Shown here: in pieces, positions 23,310 to 30,221 of the stretch
Layout: every line of letters starts with the position of its first letter
Position numbering within the stretch: the first letter of the stretch is position 1
DNA from: Collinsella sp.
Lineage (GTDB): Bacteria > Actinomycetota > Coriobacteriia > Coriobacteriales > Coriobacteriaceae
Direction of reading: 5' to 3'
DNA: 30,470 nucleotides
NCBI GenBank assembly: GCA_019419455.1
Contig: DXZW01000010.1
Span: forward strand, 1-30,470
Notes under the pieces: generated by a model
The model's input: the letters and a program-made list of their open reading frames with translations, nothing else
What the model was told of the DNA's origin: nothing
Databases searched by the model: none
Position numbers and translations under genes: made by a program

Positions 23310-23334
23310 ATTGTCGGTGAACGGTAGGTTTTGG
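23310..23334 (+). promoter_or_regulatory. Weak copy of the shared TTGT-CGGT-AACGGT motif, cassette 3
   Basis: ATTGTCGGTGAACGGTAGG resembles the sites at 13345 and 18371 with one deletion and a few changes. It lies about 125 bp before the regulator start. Confidence 0.3.
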
Positions 23335-23436
23335 GTGGTAAACGTATTGTGGGGGAGGTGTTGGATATACTTGAAGGAGTTCATTTGACTGCGTAGGGTG
23401 CCGCCAATGGCATCGTTGACATAGAAAGATCGACCT

Positions 23437-24441
23437 ATGGCCGCTGTTAAAAAATCGGTTTCCGTTAAGGACGTGGCGCGTCTCGCGGGCGTCTCGGAGC
23501 AGACGGTCTCGCGCACCGTGCACGATTCGCCCAGCGTGCGCCCCGAGACCAAGGAGCGCGTGCGTGCCGCCATGCGCGAGCTGGGGTATCGACCCAATTT
23601 TGCCGGTCGATCGCTGCGTCGCGGCAAGTTTAAGACCGTCGGCGTCGCCATGTTCAACATTACCGGCACCGGCAACCTCGACCGCATGGAGGGCTTTGCC
23701 GCCGCGGCCGACAAACACGGCTATGCCATCACTCTCACTAAAGTAGACGGGCATCCGTATACCCTCGAGAGTGCATCGTCGCGCATGAGCGTACTTCCGG
23801 TGGATGGCATGGTTGTGATCATGAATCGCATGCCGGCGGACTTTGGCACCTTCGAGCCGCTGCCCGGTATGCAGACGGTGCTCGTTACCATGCTGGAGCA
23901 CCCGCTCTGTTCAACGGTCGATAACGACCAGTTCGATTGCTCGCGCCAGGTGGTCGAGTACTTGTTGGAGCAGGGGCACAAGACCGTGCACTTTATCTCA
24001 TGCCCCGAGCGCTCGCTTTCGGGCATGCAGCGCGAGGAAGGCTGGCGTGAGACACTGCGCGCACATGGTATTGAGCCGCCGCGACTCGTCCGTGGCGATT
24101 GGACGGCACAGAGCGGATATGCTGCCGGTCAGGCTCTGGCAGACGATCCGACCTGTACCGCCATCTATGCTTCCAACGATGCCATGGCCTACGGCTGCAT
24201 TCGCGGGCTCGAGTCGCGCGGGAAGCGCGTGCCCCAGGACGTGAGCGTGGTGGGTGTTGACGACAGCCTGGGCGACATCGTGCCTGACCGTCGCCTGACC
24301 ACGGTGCGCTTTAACAACAGGCGTGTCGGCATGTGGGCGGTCGACAAGATCGCCGGTGCCGAGGGGGTTGCGTCTGGCGTGGAGCACATGCTGATCCCCG
24401 GCGTGCTCGTAGAGGGCGATACGGTGCGCGATTTGCGTTAG
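23437..24441 (+). CDS. LacI-family regulator of cassette 3
   Basis: A 334-residue regulator starting at ATG 23437. The helix-turn-helix is VKDVARLAGVSEQTVSRTVH; the hinge is ELGYRPNFAGRSLRRG. The sensor domain has VDGMVV, TAIYASNDAMAYGCI and DVSVVGVDDSLGD. Recognition-helix specificity positions are Glu-Gln, and the helix end is Thr-Val-His instead of Val-Val-Asn, so it should read an operator different from its paralogues. It is divergent from the cassette-3 EIICB/GH1 operon with two matching palindromes between. Unlike the other two regulators it is followed by a co-oriented gene (lacF) and has no dyad repeats after it. Confidence 0.9.
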   Translation: MAAVKKSVSVKDVARLAGVSEQTVSRTVHDSPSVRPETKERVRAAMRELGYRPNFAGRSLRRGKFKTVGVAMFNITGTGNLDRMEGFAAAADKHGYAITLTKVDGHPYTLESASSRMSVLPVDGMVVIMNRMPADFGTFEPLPGMQTVLVTMLEHPLCSTVDNDQFDCSRQVVEYLLEQGHKTVHFISCPERSLSGMQREEGWRETLRAHGIEPPRLVRGDWTAQSGYAAGQALADDPTCTAIYASNDAMAYGCIRGLESRGKRVPQDVSVVGVDDSLGDIVPDRRLTTVRFNNRRVGMWAVDKIAGAEGVASGVEHMLIPGVLVEGDTVRDLR

Positions 24442-24552
24442 GGTGCGGTCCTGTTTGGGTTGCCGCTAACTGTGTTCGATATTGTTCGCATTGGTTTAAA
24501 AACCGTTCACGGGCGAAAATCGACCGTTCATAGCTCGAAATTGCGTTTTGCA

Positions 24553-24573
24553 TTGTTCTGTTTTGTTTGAATG
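24553..24573 (+). promoter_or_regulatory. Candidate LacR-type operator before lacF
   Basis: TTGTTC-N6-GTTTGAATG has the same half-sites and spacing as the site before the DeoR-type gene (8871-8891). It lies about 85 bp upstream of lacF. Further GTTC-type copies (for example CCGTTCAC and CCGTTCAT near 24505-24535) lie just upstream. Confidence 0.4.
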
Positions 24574-24655
24574 TTAATGTTTCTGTCATACACAGCGCAG
24601 CGCGTATGCCCGGACGCGATGCTCTCCATTGGTTCATATGTGAAAGGAACGCAAC

Positions 24656-24994
24656 ATGGCAACCAAAGAAGAAATCTCGATGGTTGGATTCGAGATCGTC
24701 GCATACGCGGGTGACGCCCAGACCGATCTGCTTGCAGCGCTCGATGCTGCTCGCGAGGGTGATTTTGAGAAGGCCGAGCAGCTGCACAAGGACGCCAGCG
24801 ATGCACTTATCGGCGCCCACGACACGCAGACCAAGCTGCTTTCGCAGGAGGCCGGCGGCGGTGAGATGGAGATGACCTTCATCATGGCTCACGCTCAGGA
24901 TACTCTCATGACCACCATGATTCTGGAGAAGCAGACCCGCTTTACCATCGATGCCTACAAGCGCATCGCCGAGCTCGAGGCCAAGCTCGCCTAA
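24656..24994 (+). CDS. lacF: PTS lactose/cellobiose-family EIIA
   Basis: A 112-residue cytosolic phosphocarrier that passes phosphate from HPr to the EIIB cysteine. ATG 24656 follows AAAGGA at a good spacing. The all-helical family pattern is visible: GFEIVAYAGDAQTDLL (residues 11-26), then an Ala/Glu-rich helix, and IMAHAQDTLMT with the phospho-accepting His at 79 and the metal-site Asp at 82. The C-terminal helix ends in Glu and Lys residues. It is the only EIIA in the window and sits apart from the three EIICB genes, so one EIIA probably serves all three transporters. It has its own upstream region with GTTC-type repeats and its own terminator. Confidence 0.95.
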   Translation: MATKEEISMVGFEIVAYAGDAQTDLLAALDAAREGDFEKAEQLHKDASDALIGAHDTQTKLLSQEAGGGEMEMTFIMAHAQDTLMTTMILEKQTRFTIDAYKRIAELEAKLA

Positions 24995-25026
24995 CGAGCT
25001 CGCACAACCTCGTCCCCTTCCAAAAA

Positions 25027-25055
25027 CCCTGCCGCTATCCGCGGCAGGGTTTTTC
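25027..25055 (+). terminator. Intrinsic terminator of lacF
   Basis: CCCTGCCGC (25027-25035) pairs perfectly with GCGGCAGGG (25041-25049) with a 5-nt loop, followed by TTTTTCT. It lies 33 nt after the lacF stop. Confidence 0.9.
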
Positions 25056-25144
25056 TGTATCCCACCTATCTAGGTTGCGGCGAAATAGGGGCCGACAGCC
25101 CCAAATGACCCGCTTTTCCCGTCCCCGGAGGATCGGTTGGCAGC

Positions 25145-25312
25145 GCTCGCCACGAAACTGGCTCATCTACTACGTTTAACCCGATACCCTCGAACACACC
25201 CGCGTTTCATGAAAAATCGCAGGACTTCTACCTGCGGTTTTGTTTTTTCGCTTTGTGGCATGGTCGGGGATGGGCGGTTAAACGTAGTAGATGGGCCCAT
25301 TTCATGGCGGGC
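25145..25312. repeat. 168-bp element bounded by ~37-bp inverted repeats
   Basis: 25145-25182 and 25276-25312 are near-complementary. Both contain CATCTACTACGTTTAACC (or its complement), flanked by GCYCGCCAYGAAA. The centre holds a small hairpin (CGCAGG 25218-25223 with CCTGCG 25231-25236) followed by a T-rich run. No gene is visible in it. It fills most of the 416-bp gap between lacF and the next gene. It is distinct in sequence from the 7403-7556 element, although both carry TACTACG near the arms. Confidence 0.7.
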
Positions 25313-25410
25313 GGATCATGCAGCAGCTTGTTGCGCCTCCTGCCGTTCGGTTTTTCGATGGGTGGGTATACTTTCCACCGCAATACAGGCCGGAATGAGG
25401 AGGTATCCAA

Positions 25411-26424
25411 ATGCCGGACAACGGATCAATTCAAAAAAGAGACGCGTATGAGATGGCTCATGGGCGTCCTGTCCAGATAACCGAGCATACGACGGTAACC
25501 GAGCTGCAGCCCAGCCTGTCCGATGTCGTGTGCGCAAACAAAAAGCTCCAGATTGGCTTTATCGTTGCGCTCGTGGTGCTGGCGCTGCTGTCGGGCTTTG
25601 TAGCTCGTCCGCATTTTGCCGATACCAAGACTTGGGACTCCACCATCGAGGTCATCGATCAAAAGAAAGGTAACGTACTGGCGCTCACGACCTCGTGCGT
25701 GGCGCTATCTGCGGGCATTACCGCGCTGCCGGGTGATACGGGAACGCCGGTTGCCGAGCAGCTCGCGCAGCTTTCAGGCAACTTGGGCATCGTGCTTGCC
25801 GTGCTCTATCTCGAGAAATATCTGCTGACTATTTTGTGGTCGGTTGGCCTAGGCATCCTGATCCCGTTTGCGCTGGTACTCTTTGCGGTGTCGCTCGGCA
25901 TTCACGGGCGCTGGAGCACGAGCGCCGTCCTGCGCCGCGTGGCGACTCGCGTGCTGGTGGTCGCCATGATCGGAATGGCCTTGGTGCCTGCAAGCGTATG
26001 GGTGTCGCAAAAGGTCGACGAAACGTATCGAGTGAGCATCGAGGTGGCCGAGCAAAAGGCGGCCGACGCTGCGGGTGCGGCAGATAGCGACAGCTCCAAA
26101 GCAAGCAAGAAAAAGACCGAGTCCGCAGAGTCCAAGAATGTGCTTGAGCAGCTTGCCGACGGCGCCTCGAGTCTCGTCACATCGGTGACCAGCGGTGCCA
26201 AGCAGATGACCGATGAAATTGTGCAGCAGGTGACCGATCTGATCGAAGGTGTCATCGTGATGATCGTGACCTCGTGCGTGATTCCATTGCTGGTGCTCGC
26301 GGCGTTTTTGTGGCTGAGGCACGTGCTACTGGGGATTGATATTTCCGGCCCGGCGAACTATTTGACGGGTCGCTTTCTGAGCGCTCCGTCCAAACATGCC
26401 AAGAAGAGCGGGCGGTCTGAGTAG
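25411..26424 (+). CDS. Membrane protein of unknown function
   Basis: A 337-residue protein with GAGGAGG about 7 nt before the ATG. I do not recognise the family. Hydrophobic segments are at about residues 46-65, 124-143, 146-163, 180-198 and 279-303. Between the first two is a probably extracytoplasmic region of about 60 residues (FADTKTWDSTIEVIDQKKGN and a Gly/Thr-rich stretch). Between the last two is a Lys/Ser/Ala-rich helix-prone region (about 205-270) with repeated heptad-like spacing, followed by a basic C-terminal tail. There are no enzyme or transport motifs. It has its own terminator and does not overlap the lac genes, so a role in sugar use is not implied by position alone. Confidence 0.75.
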   Translation: MPDNGSIQKRDAYEMAHGRPVQITEHTTVTELQPSLSDVVCANKKLQIGFIVALVVLALLSGFVARPHFADTKTWDSTIEVIDQKKGNVLALTTSCVALSAGITALPGDTGTPVAEQLAQLSGNLGIVLAVLYLEKYLLTILWSVGLGILIPFALVLFAVSLGIHGRWSTSAVLRRVATRVLVVAMIGMALVPASVWVSQKVDETYRVSIEVAEQKAADAAGAADSDSSKASKKKTESAESKNVLEQLADGASSLVTSVTSGAKQMTDEIVQQVTDLIEGVIVMIVTSCVIPLLVLAAFLWLRHVLLGIDISGPANYLTGRFLSAPSKHAKKSGRSE

Positions 26425-26460
26425 GCGGCAACGCGATCTTTGGAAGATCAACCGCAAGAA

Positions 26461-26493
26461 GGGCGGCCGAGACACGTTCTCGGCCGCCCTTTT
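26461..26493 (+). terminator. Intrinsic terminator of the membrane protein gene
   Basis: GGGCGGCCGAGA (26461-26472) pairs perfectly with TCTCGGCCGCCC (26478-26489), followed by TTTTGTTTGTT. Confidence 0.9.
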
Positions 26494-26562
26494 GTTTGTT
26501 GGACACATGGTCGCTACGTCCGTGCCGGGCCCAAACGTTCAACAATCATCCGTGAACGGCAT

Positions 26563-26637
26563 TTGTTCAAAAAAGAACAAAGATAAACAAATAGTTGTTG
26601 CAGTCGATGTTCGAATGTGTTCAAATAAACATGAACA
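26563..26637 (+). promoter_or_regulatory. Candidate regulator sites before lacA
   Basis: TTGTTC-AAAAAA-GAACAA (26563-26580) is a perfect-arm palindrome with the same TTGTTC-N6 layout as the sites before the DeoR-type gene and lacF. TGTTCA-N8-TGAACA (26618-26637) is a second one. Both lie in the 307-bp gap upstream of lacAB. They fit control by a LacR-type regulator. No clear -35/-10 pair was chosen. Confidence 0.4.
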
Positions 26638-26731
26638 GTGAAGAACCGCACATTCAGATGCCCGGACCTGAGCGCGATTCAACACTTCCAAACAGAAACT
26701 ACGCACCTGCGTATCTCTCAAGGAGGATGTC

Positions 26732-27160
26732 ATGAGGGTTGTAATCGCTTCCGATGCCGACGGTATGTCGATGAAGGAGTCCATCAAGGAGATGCTCATC
26801 GCCGACGGTCACGAGGTCGTCGACTATTCCGAGACCCCTGCCGCGGACTTTGTCGATTCCGCGACCGCCGTTGCCAAGGACCTGCTGGAGCACAAGGATT
26901 CCCAGGGCTTCGCATTCGATAAGTACGGCGTCGGATCCTATATGGCCGCCGTCAAGATCAAGGGCATGGTCGTCGCCAACATTTCCGACGAGCGTTCCGC
27001 CTACATGACCCGCGAGCACAACGGCTCGCGCATGGTCACCATGGGCCCGGGCGTTGTGGGCACCGAGGTCGCCAAGAAGATCGCCCGCGAGTTCCTGCGC
27101 GCCCAGTACGCCGGCGGCCGTCACCAGATCCGTGTCGACATGCTCAACAAGATGGCCTAA
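26732..27160 (+). CDS. lacA: Galactose-6-phosphate isomerase subunit LacA
   Basis: A 142-residue subunit of the cytosolic LacAB enzyme that converts D-galactose-6-phosphate into D-tagatose-6-phosphate. AAGGAGG lies about 6 nt before the ATG. The protein matches LacA across its length: VIASDADGMSMKESIKE at the start, DYGxG-like DKYGVGSYMAAVKIKGM near 63-79, SDERSAYMTREHNGSRM near 86-102, and the C-terminal GGRHQIRVDMLNKM. LacA/RpiB-type fold members share these phosphate-binding loops. As in other LacA proteins, the catalytic Cys loop is not here but in the LacB partner. It is followed by lacB after 63 bp with its own ribosome binding site. Together they feed LacC. Confidence 0.95.
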   Translation: MRVVIASDADGMSMKESIKEMLIADGHEVVDYSETPAADFVDSATAVAKDLLEHKDSQGFAFDKYGVGSYMAAVKIKGMVVANISDERSAYMTREHNGSRMVTMGPGVVGTEVAKKIAREFLRAQYAGGRHQIRVDMLNKMA

Positions 27161-27223
27161 CGAGAGCCACCGAGAACTCGAACTTCTACCTCAACTTGTG
27201 AATTCAGACGAAAGGACGTTCTG

Positions 27224-27748
27224 ATGAAGAAGACCATCGCAATCGGTTGCGACCATATCGTTACGGACGAGAAGATCTATCTGGCCGACCGCCTGGAGCA
27301 GGCTGGCTACAAGGTGCTCGACTGCGGCACCTACAGCCACACCCGTACGCACTATCCCATCTACGGTAAGGCCGTGGGCGAGGCTGTTGCCAGCGGCAAG
27401 GCCGACTTTGGCGTGGCCCTGTGCGGCACCGGCATCGGCATCACCAACGCCGTCAACAAGGTTCCCGGCGCTCGCTGCGCCTTGGTTCGCGACATGACCT
27501 CCGCCCTGTATGCCCGTCGCGAGCTCAACGCCAACATCGTGGGCTTTGGCGGCAAGATCACCGGCGAGTTCCTGATGGCCGATATCATGCTTGCCTTCCT
27601 GGAGGAGCCCTACGAGAAGACCCCCGAGCACGATGCCCTGATTGCCAAGATCGATGCCTGCAATAAGGTCGACGCTGAGGCTCAGGCTGACCCGCACTTC
27701 TTTGACGAGTTCCTCGAGAAGTGGGACCGCGGCGAGTATCACGACTAA
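27224..27748 (+). CDS. lacB: Galactose-6-phosphate isomerase subunit LacB
   Basis: A 174-residue subunit that completes the LacAB isomerase. GAAAGGA precedes the ATG. Motifs are IAIGCDHIVTDEK (residues 5-17), DCGTYSHTRTHYPIYGKAV near 33-51 and the catalytic Cys67 in ALCGTGIGITNAVNK. VRDMTSALYARRELNAN near 88-104 and the extended acidic C-terminus typical of LacB follow. The fold is RpiB-like. It directly follows lacA, and only 6 nt after its stop begins a structured RNA-like element, so the lacAB message probably ends in or runs through that element before the lacX-like gene. Confidence 0.95.
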   Translation: MKKTIAIGCDHIVTDEKIYLADRLEQAGYKVLDCGTYSHTRTHYPIYGKAVGEAVASGKADFGVALCGTGIGITNAVNKVPGARCALVRDMTSALYARRELNANIVGFGGKITGEFLMADIMLAFLEEPYEKTPEHDALIAKIDACNKVDAEAQADPHFFDEFLEKWDRGEYHD

Positions 27749-27754
27749 GGGGGT

Positions 27755-27900
27755 TCCGGCGTTTTAACAAACGCCGGACCGGTCGACGCTGCGAAGCCAT
27801 CTGGCGGGCAATCTGCCGCTCAGCTTCGACGGCATGACCAGAAGGTCAATGCCGTCTCGCTTCACGGCACCTTGCCTCGCCAGCTGGCTTCTCGCTGATG
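27755..27900 (+). ncRNA. Structured RNA-like motif, copy A (after lacB)
   Basis: Three helices can be drawn. P1: TCCGGCGTTT (27755-27764) with AAACGCCGGA (27769-27778), loop TAAC. P2: AAGCCA-T-CTGGCG (27794-27806) with CGCCAG-C-TGGCTT (27878-27890). P3: GACGGCAT (27828-27835) with ATGCCGTC (27849-27856), a bulged A, and the inner hairpin GACC-AGAA-GGTC (27836-27847). Copy B at 30008 shows the same layout, with paired changes in all three helices and conserved single-stranded blocks (GACGCTGCG, AATCTG, TTCACG-CACCTTG). This supports an RNA rather than chance similarity. P1 may also end or protect the lacAB mRNA. The rest of the gap (27901-28122) shows nothing I can name. Confidence 0.6.
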
Positions 27901-28122
27901 TCTGAGTGGCCTGTGGGGTTACCGCTGTTGTTGCGAAGCGTTCTGGTATGGCAAGTTGCTCCGATAACACGTTTGCTTGCCGAGCTTGTGTGCTTCGTTT
28001 TGGCGGTACCCGGCATTCTGCAGCTTTTCAATTGACGGCTCGCGTTTCTGTGAGGGGGCGCGGGCCGGTTTTCTATCAGCCCTATTGACTTGGCGGGCTG
28101 TCGTAAGAAAGGGAAGGCTCCT

Positions 28123-29004
28123 ATGGAGTTTGTTCTTGATAACGGTTTGATTCGTGTGGCGTTGACCACGGCGGGCGGGTCGTTCACTTCTATTGCGGCC
28201 AACGGCCGTGAGTACCTGTGGCAGGGCGATCCGGCGGTCTGGTCGGGCCAGGCACCCATTTGCTTTCCGATTTGCGGCGGCCTTCGTGACGGCCGCGCGA
28301 TGACCATGGGCGGCCGCGAGGTCAAGCTTGCCCGCCACGGCTTTGCCCGCAAGCAGGAGTGGAAGCTCGAGGAGCAGGGCGACAGCATGGTCGCGCTGAG
28401 CCTAAGCTCTGCCGACCACGCCGAGCTACTCGAGCAGTATCCGTATCCGTTTAAGATCGTCGCGCGCTACACGATCGATGCGGCTAAGGTGGCCGTGTCG
28501 TACGAGGTGACCAATGAGGGCACCGAGGATATGCCATTCTTTGTGGGCGGTCACCCCGGCTTTAAGTGCCCGCTCGACGAGGGCGAGTCCTATGACGATT
28601 ATGAGCTTCGTTTTGAGCAGCGTGAGGCCACCGAGCTCTGTACTGCCGTTCCCTCGACTGGCCTGATTGATGTTGAGCATCGCAGCAAGAACCCCATGAT
28701 CGGCCAGAACCTGCCGCTTACCCACGAACTCTTCGACTTCGCGGAGACCATCTTTGACGTGCTCGAGAGCCGCGTGGTTACGCTGACTAAGAAAACCGAG
28801 GACAAGGGCGTGCGCCTGACGTTCCCCGATATGCCGTACCTGATTGTGTGGAGCAAGCCCGAGGGGGACTTTGTGGCTGTTGAACCGTGGGGCGGTCTGT
28901 CCACCTGCTCCGACGAGGACGATATTCTGGAGCACAAGCGTGGCTGCCTGGTGGCCAAGCCGGGAGAGACCGTCATCCGCGGCTTTGAGATCGAGATCCT
29001 TTAA
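28123..29004 (+). CDS. lacX: LacX-like aldose 1-epimerase family protein
   Basis: A 293-residue protein of the aldose-epimerase superfamily, distinct from the galM product in this window. ATG 28123 is chosen because it begins MEFVLDNGLIRVALTT, the usual start of LacX-type proteins. Motifs are EYLWQGDPAVWSGQAPICFP near 28-47, a conserved ARHGFARK near 74-81, and VGGHPGFKCPL near 145-155 with the candidate catalytic His. PDMPYLIVWSKPEGDFVAVEPW, near 235-260, carries the candidate catalytic Glu. LacX is found at the end of lactococcal lac operons; its substrate there is unsettled, probably a free or phosphorylated hexose. Here it sits between lacAB and lacC, 54 bp before lacC, in line with a role in the same pathway. 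Confidence 0.8.
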   Translation: MEFVLDNGLIRVALTTAGGSFTSIAANGREYLWQGDPAVWSGQAPICFPICGGLRDGRAMTMGGREVKLARHGFARKQEWKLEEQGDSMVALSLSSADHAELLEQYPYPFKIVARYTIDAAKVAVSYEVTNEGTEDMPFFVGGHPGFKCPLDEGESYDDYELRFEQREATELCTAVPSTGLIDVEHRSKNPMIGQNLPLTHELFDFAETIFDVLESRVVTLTKKTEDKGVRLTFPDMPYLIVWSKPEGDFVAVEPWGGLSTCSDEDDILEHKRGCLVAKPGETVIRGFEIEIL

Positions 29005-29057
29005 CGAGCTATCGTATGTTTGGGGCGGGTCATGCCGCCCCGGAACAGGAGTTCAAC

Positions 29058-29993
29058 ATGATTCTGACCGTTACCATGAACCCGTCGATCGATACGCGCT
29101 ATCAACTCGACAAGCTGATTATCGACGACGTGAACCGCGTGACGCCCGAAAAGACCGCTGGCGGCAAGGGCCTCAACGTGAGCCGTGTGCTGTTGCAGTT
29201 GGGCGACGACGTGCTCGCGACCGGTCTGCTCGGCGGCCACATGGGTGCCTATATGGCCGAGCTTATGGATGCCGACGGCGTCAAGAACGACTTTGTGCCC
29301 ATCGCCGGTGAGACGCGCATTTGCCTGAATATTCTGCACGAGGGTAATCAGACCGAGCTGCTGGAGAGCGGCCCTCAGATTGCGCCTGCCGAGCTTGAGG
29401 CCTTTACGGCCAAGTTCGCCGAGCTTGCAGCGAAGGCGGACGTCGTGACGCTTTCGGGTTCGCTGCCGCGTGGCGTCGATGCCGGTTACTATGCCGAGCT
29501 CGTCAAGATTGCCGAGGAGGCGGGCGCCAAGGTGCTGCTCGACACTTCGGATGCATCGCTGGAGGCCGCGCTGGAATCTGATGCTAAGCCTGAGCTCGTA
29601 AAGCCCAACCTGACCGAGATTAACGGCCTGCTGGGTACGTCCTTTACGACCGATGATGTCGATGCCCTGCGCGAGGCGCTTGCCGCCGATGGCCGCTTTG
29701 CCGGTATTCCCTGGGTCGTCGTCTCGATGGGCGCTGCCGGTTCGGTGGGCTTCCATGAGGGCCGCGCGTTCCGCGCCAAGACGCCCGCGATTGCGGCTGT
29801 GAACGCGACGGGTTCCGGTGACTCGACCATCGCCGGCTTTGCGCATGCCATTGCTGCTGGTGCCGACGACGTCACGGTGCTCAAGACCGCCAATACCTGC
29901 GGCAAGCTCAACGCCATGGATCCCAAGACCGGCCACCTGGTCATGGATCGCTGGGACGAGATCTACAACAACGTTGAAGTAACGGAGCTTTAG
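29058..29993 (+). CDS. lacC: Tagatose-6-phosphate kinase (PfkB family)
   Basis: A 311-residue cytosolic kinase that makes tagatose-1,6-bisphosphate from tagatose-6-phosphate and ATP. ATG 29058 follows AGGAG at 6-7 nt spacing. Motifs are the N-terminal TVTMNPSIDTRYQLD (residues 4-18), the sugar-binding GGKGLNVSRVL (35-45), LSGSLPRGVD near 132-141, KPNLTEI near 182-188 and the ATP/catalytic motif NATGSGDS (249-256) with the base Asp255. 1-Phosphofructokinases of the same family look alike, so the tagatose assignment leans on the neighbouring lacAB genes. No aldolase gene (lacD) follows in the window. A second copy of the structured RNA-like motif starts 14 nt after the stop. Confidence 0.85.
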   Translation: MILTVTMNPSIDTRYQLDKLIIDDVNRVTPEKTAGGKGLNVSRVLLQLGDDVLATGLLGGHMGAYMAELMDADGVKNDFVPIAGETRICLNILHEGNQTELLESGPQIAPAELEAFTAKFAELAAKADVVTLSGSLPRGVDAGYYAELVKIAEEAGAKVLLDTSDASLEAALESDAKPELVKPNLTEINGLLGTSFTTDDVDALREALAADGRFAGIPWVVVSMGAAGSVGFHEGRAFRAKTPAIAAVNATGSGDSTIAGFAHAIAAGADDVTVLKTANTCGKLNAMDPKTGHLVMDRWDEIYNNVEVTEL

Positions 29994-30007
29994 GGTTACG
30001 GCGTCGA

Positions 30008-30160
30008 GTTACGGCGTTTTACCAAACGCCGTAACCTGCCGACGCTGCGCGGGCCGCATTTGGATAATCTGACGTTCAACTTCAAGGGCGCGACCAGAAG
30101 GTCAGCGCCCTTTCGTTTCACGTCACCTTGTCTCAAATGCGGCCAGCTCGCTCATATGAC
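30008..30160 (+). ncRNA. Structured RNA-like motif, copy B (after lacC)
   Basis: P1: GTTACGGCGTTT (30008-30019) with AAACGCCGTAAC (30024-30035), loop TACC. P2: GGCCGCATTTG (30052-30062) with CAAATGCGGCC (30134-30144). P3: AAGGGCGC (30084-30091) with GCGCCCTT (30105-30112), a bulged A, and the inner GACC-AGAA-GGTC (30092-30103). Compared with copy A, P3 has four compensated pair changes, the outer part of P1 has compensated changes, and P2 differs at most positions yet pairs perfectly. It ends near 30150-30160. Confidence 0.6.
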
Positions 30161-30185
30161 CCAATCCACTGTCAAGGGCCACAAT

Positions 30186-30221
30186 GGCCCCGCCGACCGC
30201 TTGCAATCGGTCGGCGGGGCC
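30186..30221 (+). terminator. Perfect 14-bp GC stem-loop downstream of lacC
   Basis: GGCCCCGCCGACCG (30186-30199) pairs perfectly with CGGTCGGCGGGGCC (30208-30221), 8-nt loop. There is no T tract on either side. It is a strong hairpin that may end the lacABXC transcript or the structured RNA. Confidence 0.5.

Noticed and set aside
27901..28122. Possible extra promoter or leader peptide before the lacX-like gene
   Set aside because: No convincing -35/-10 pair or short coding frame could be supported.
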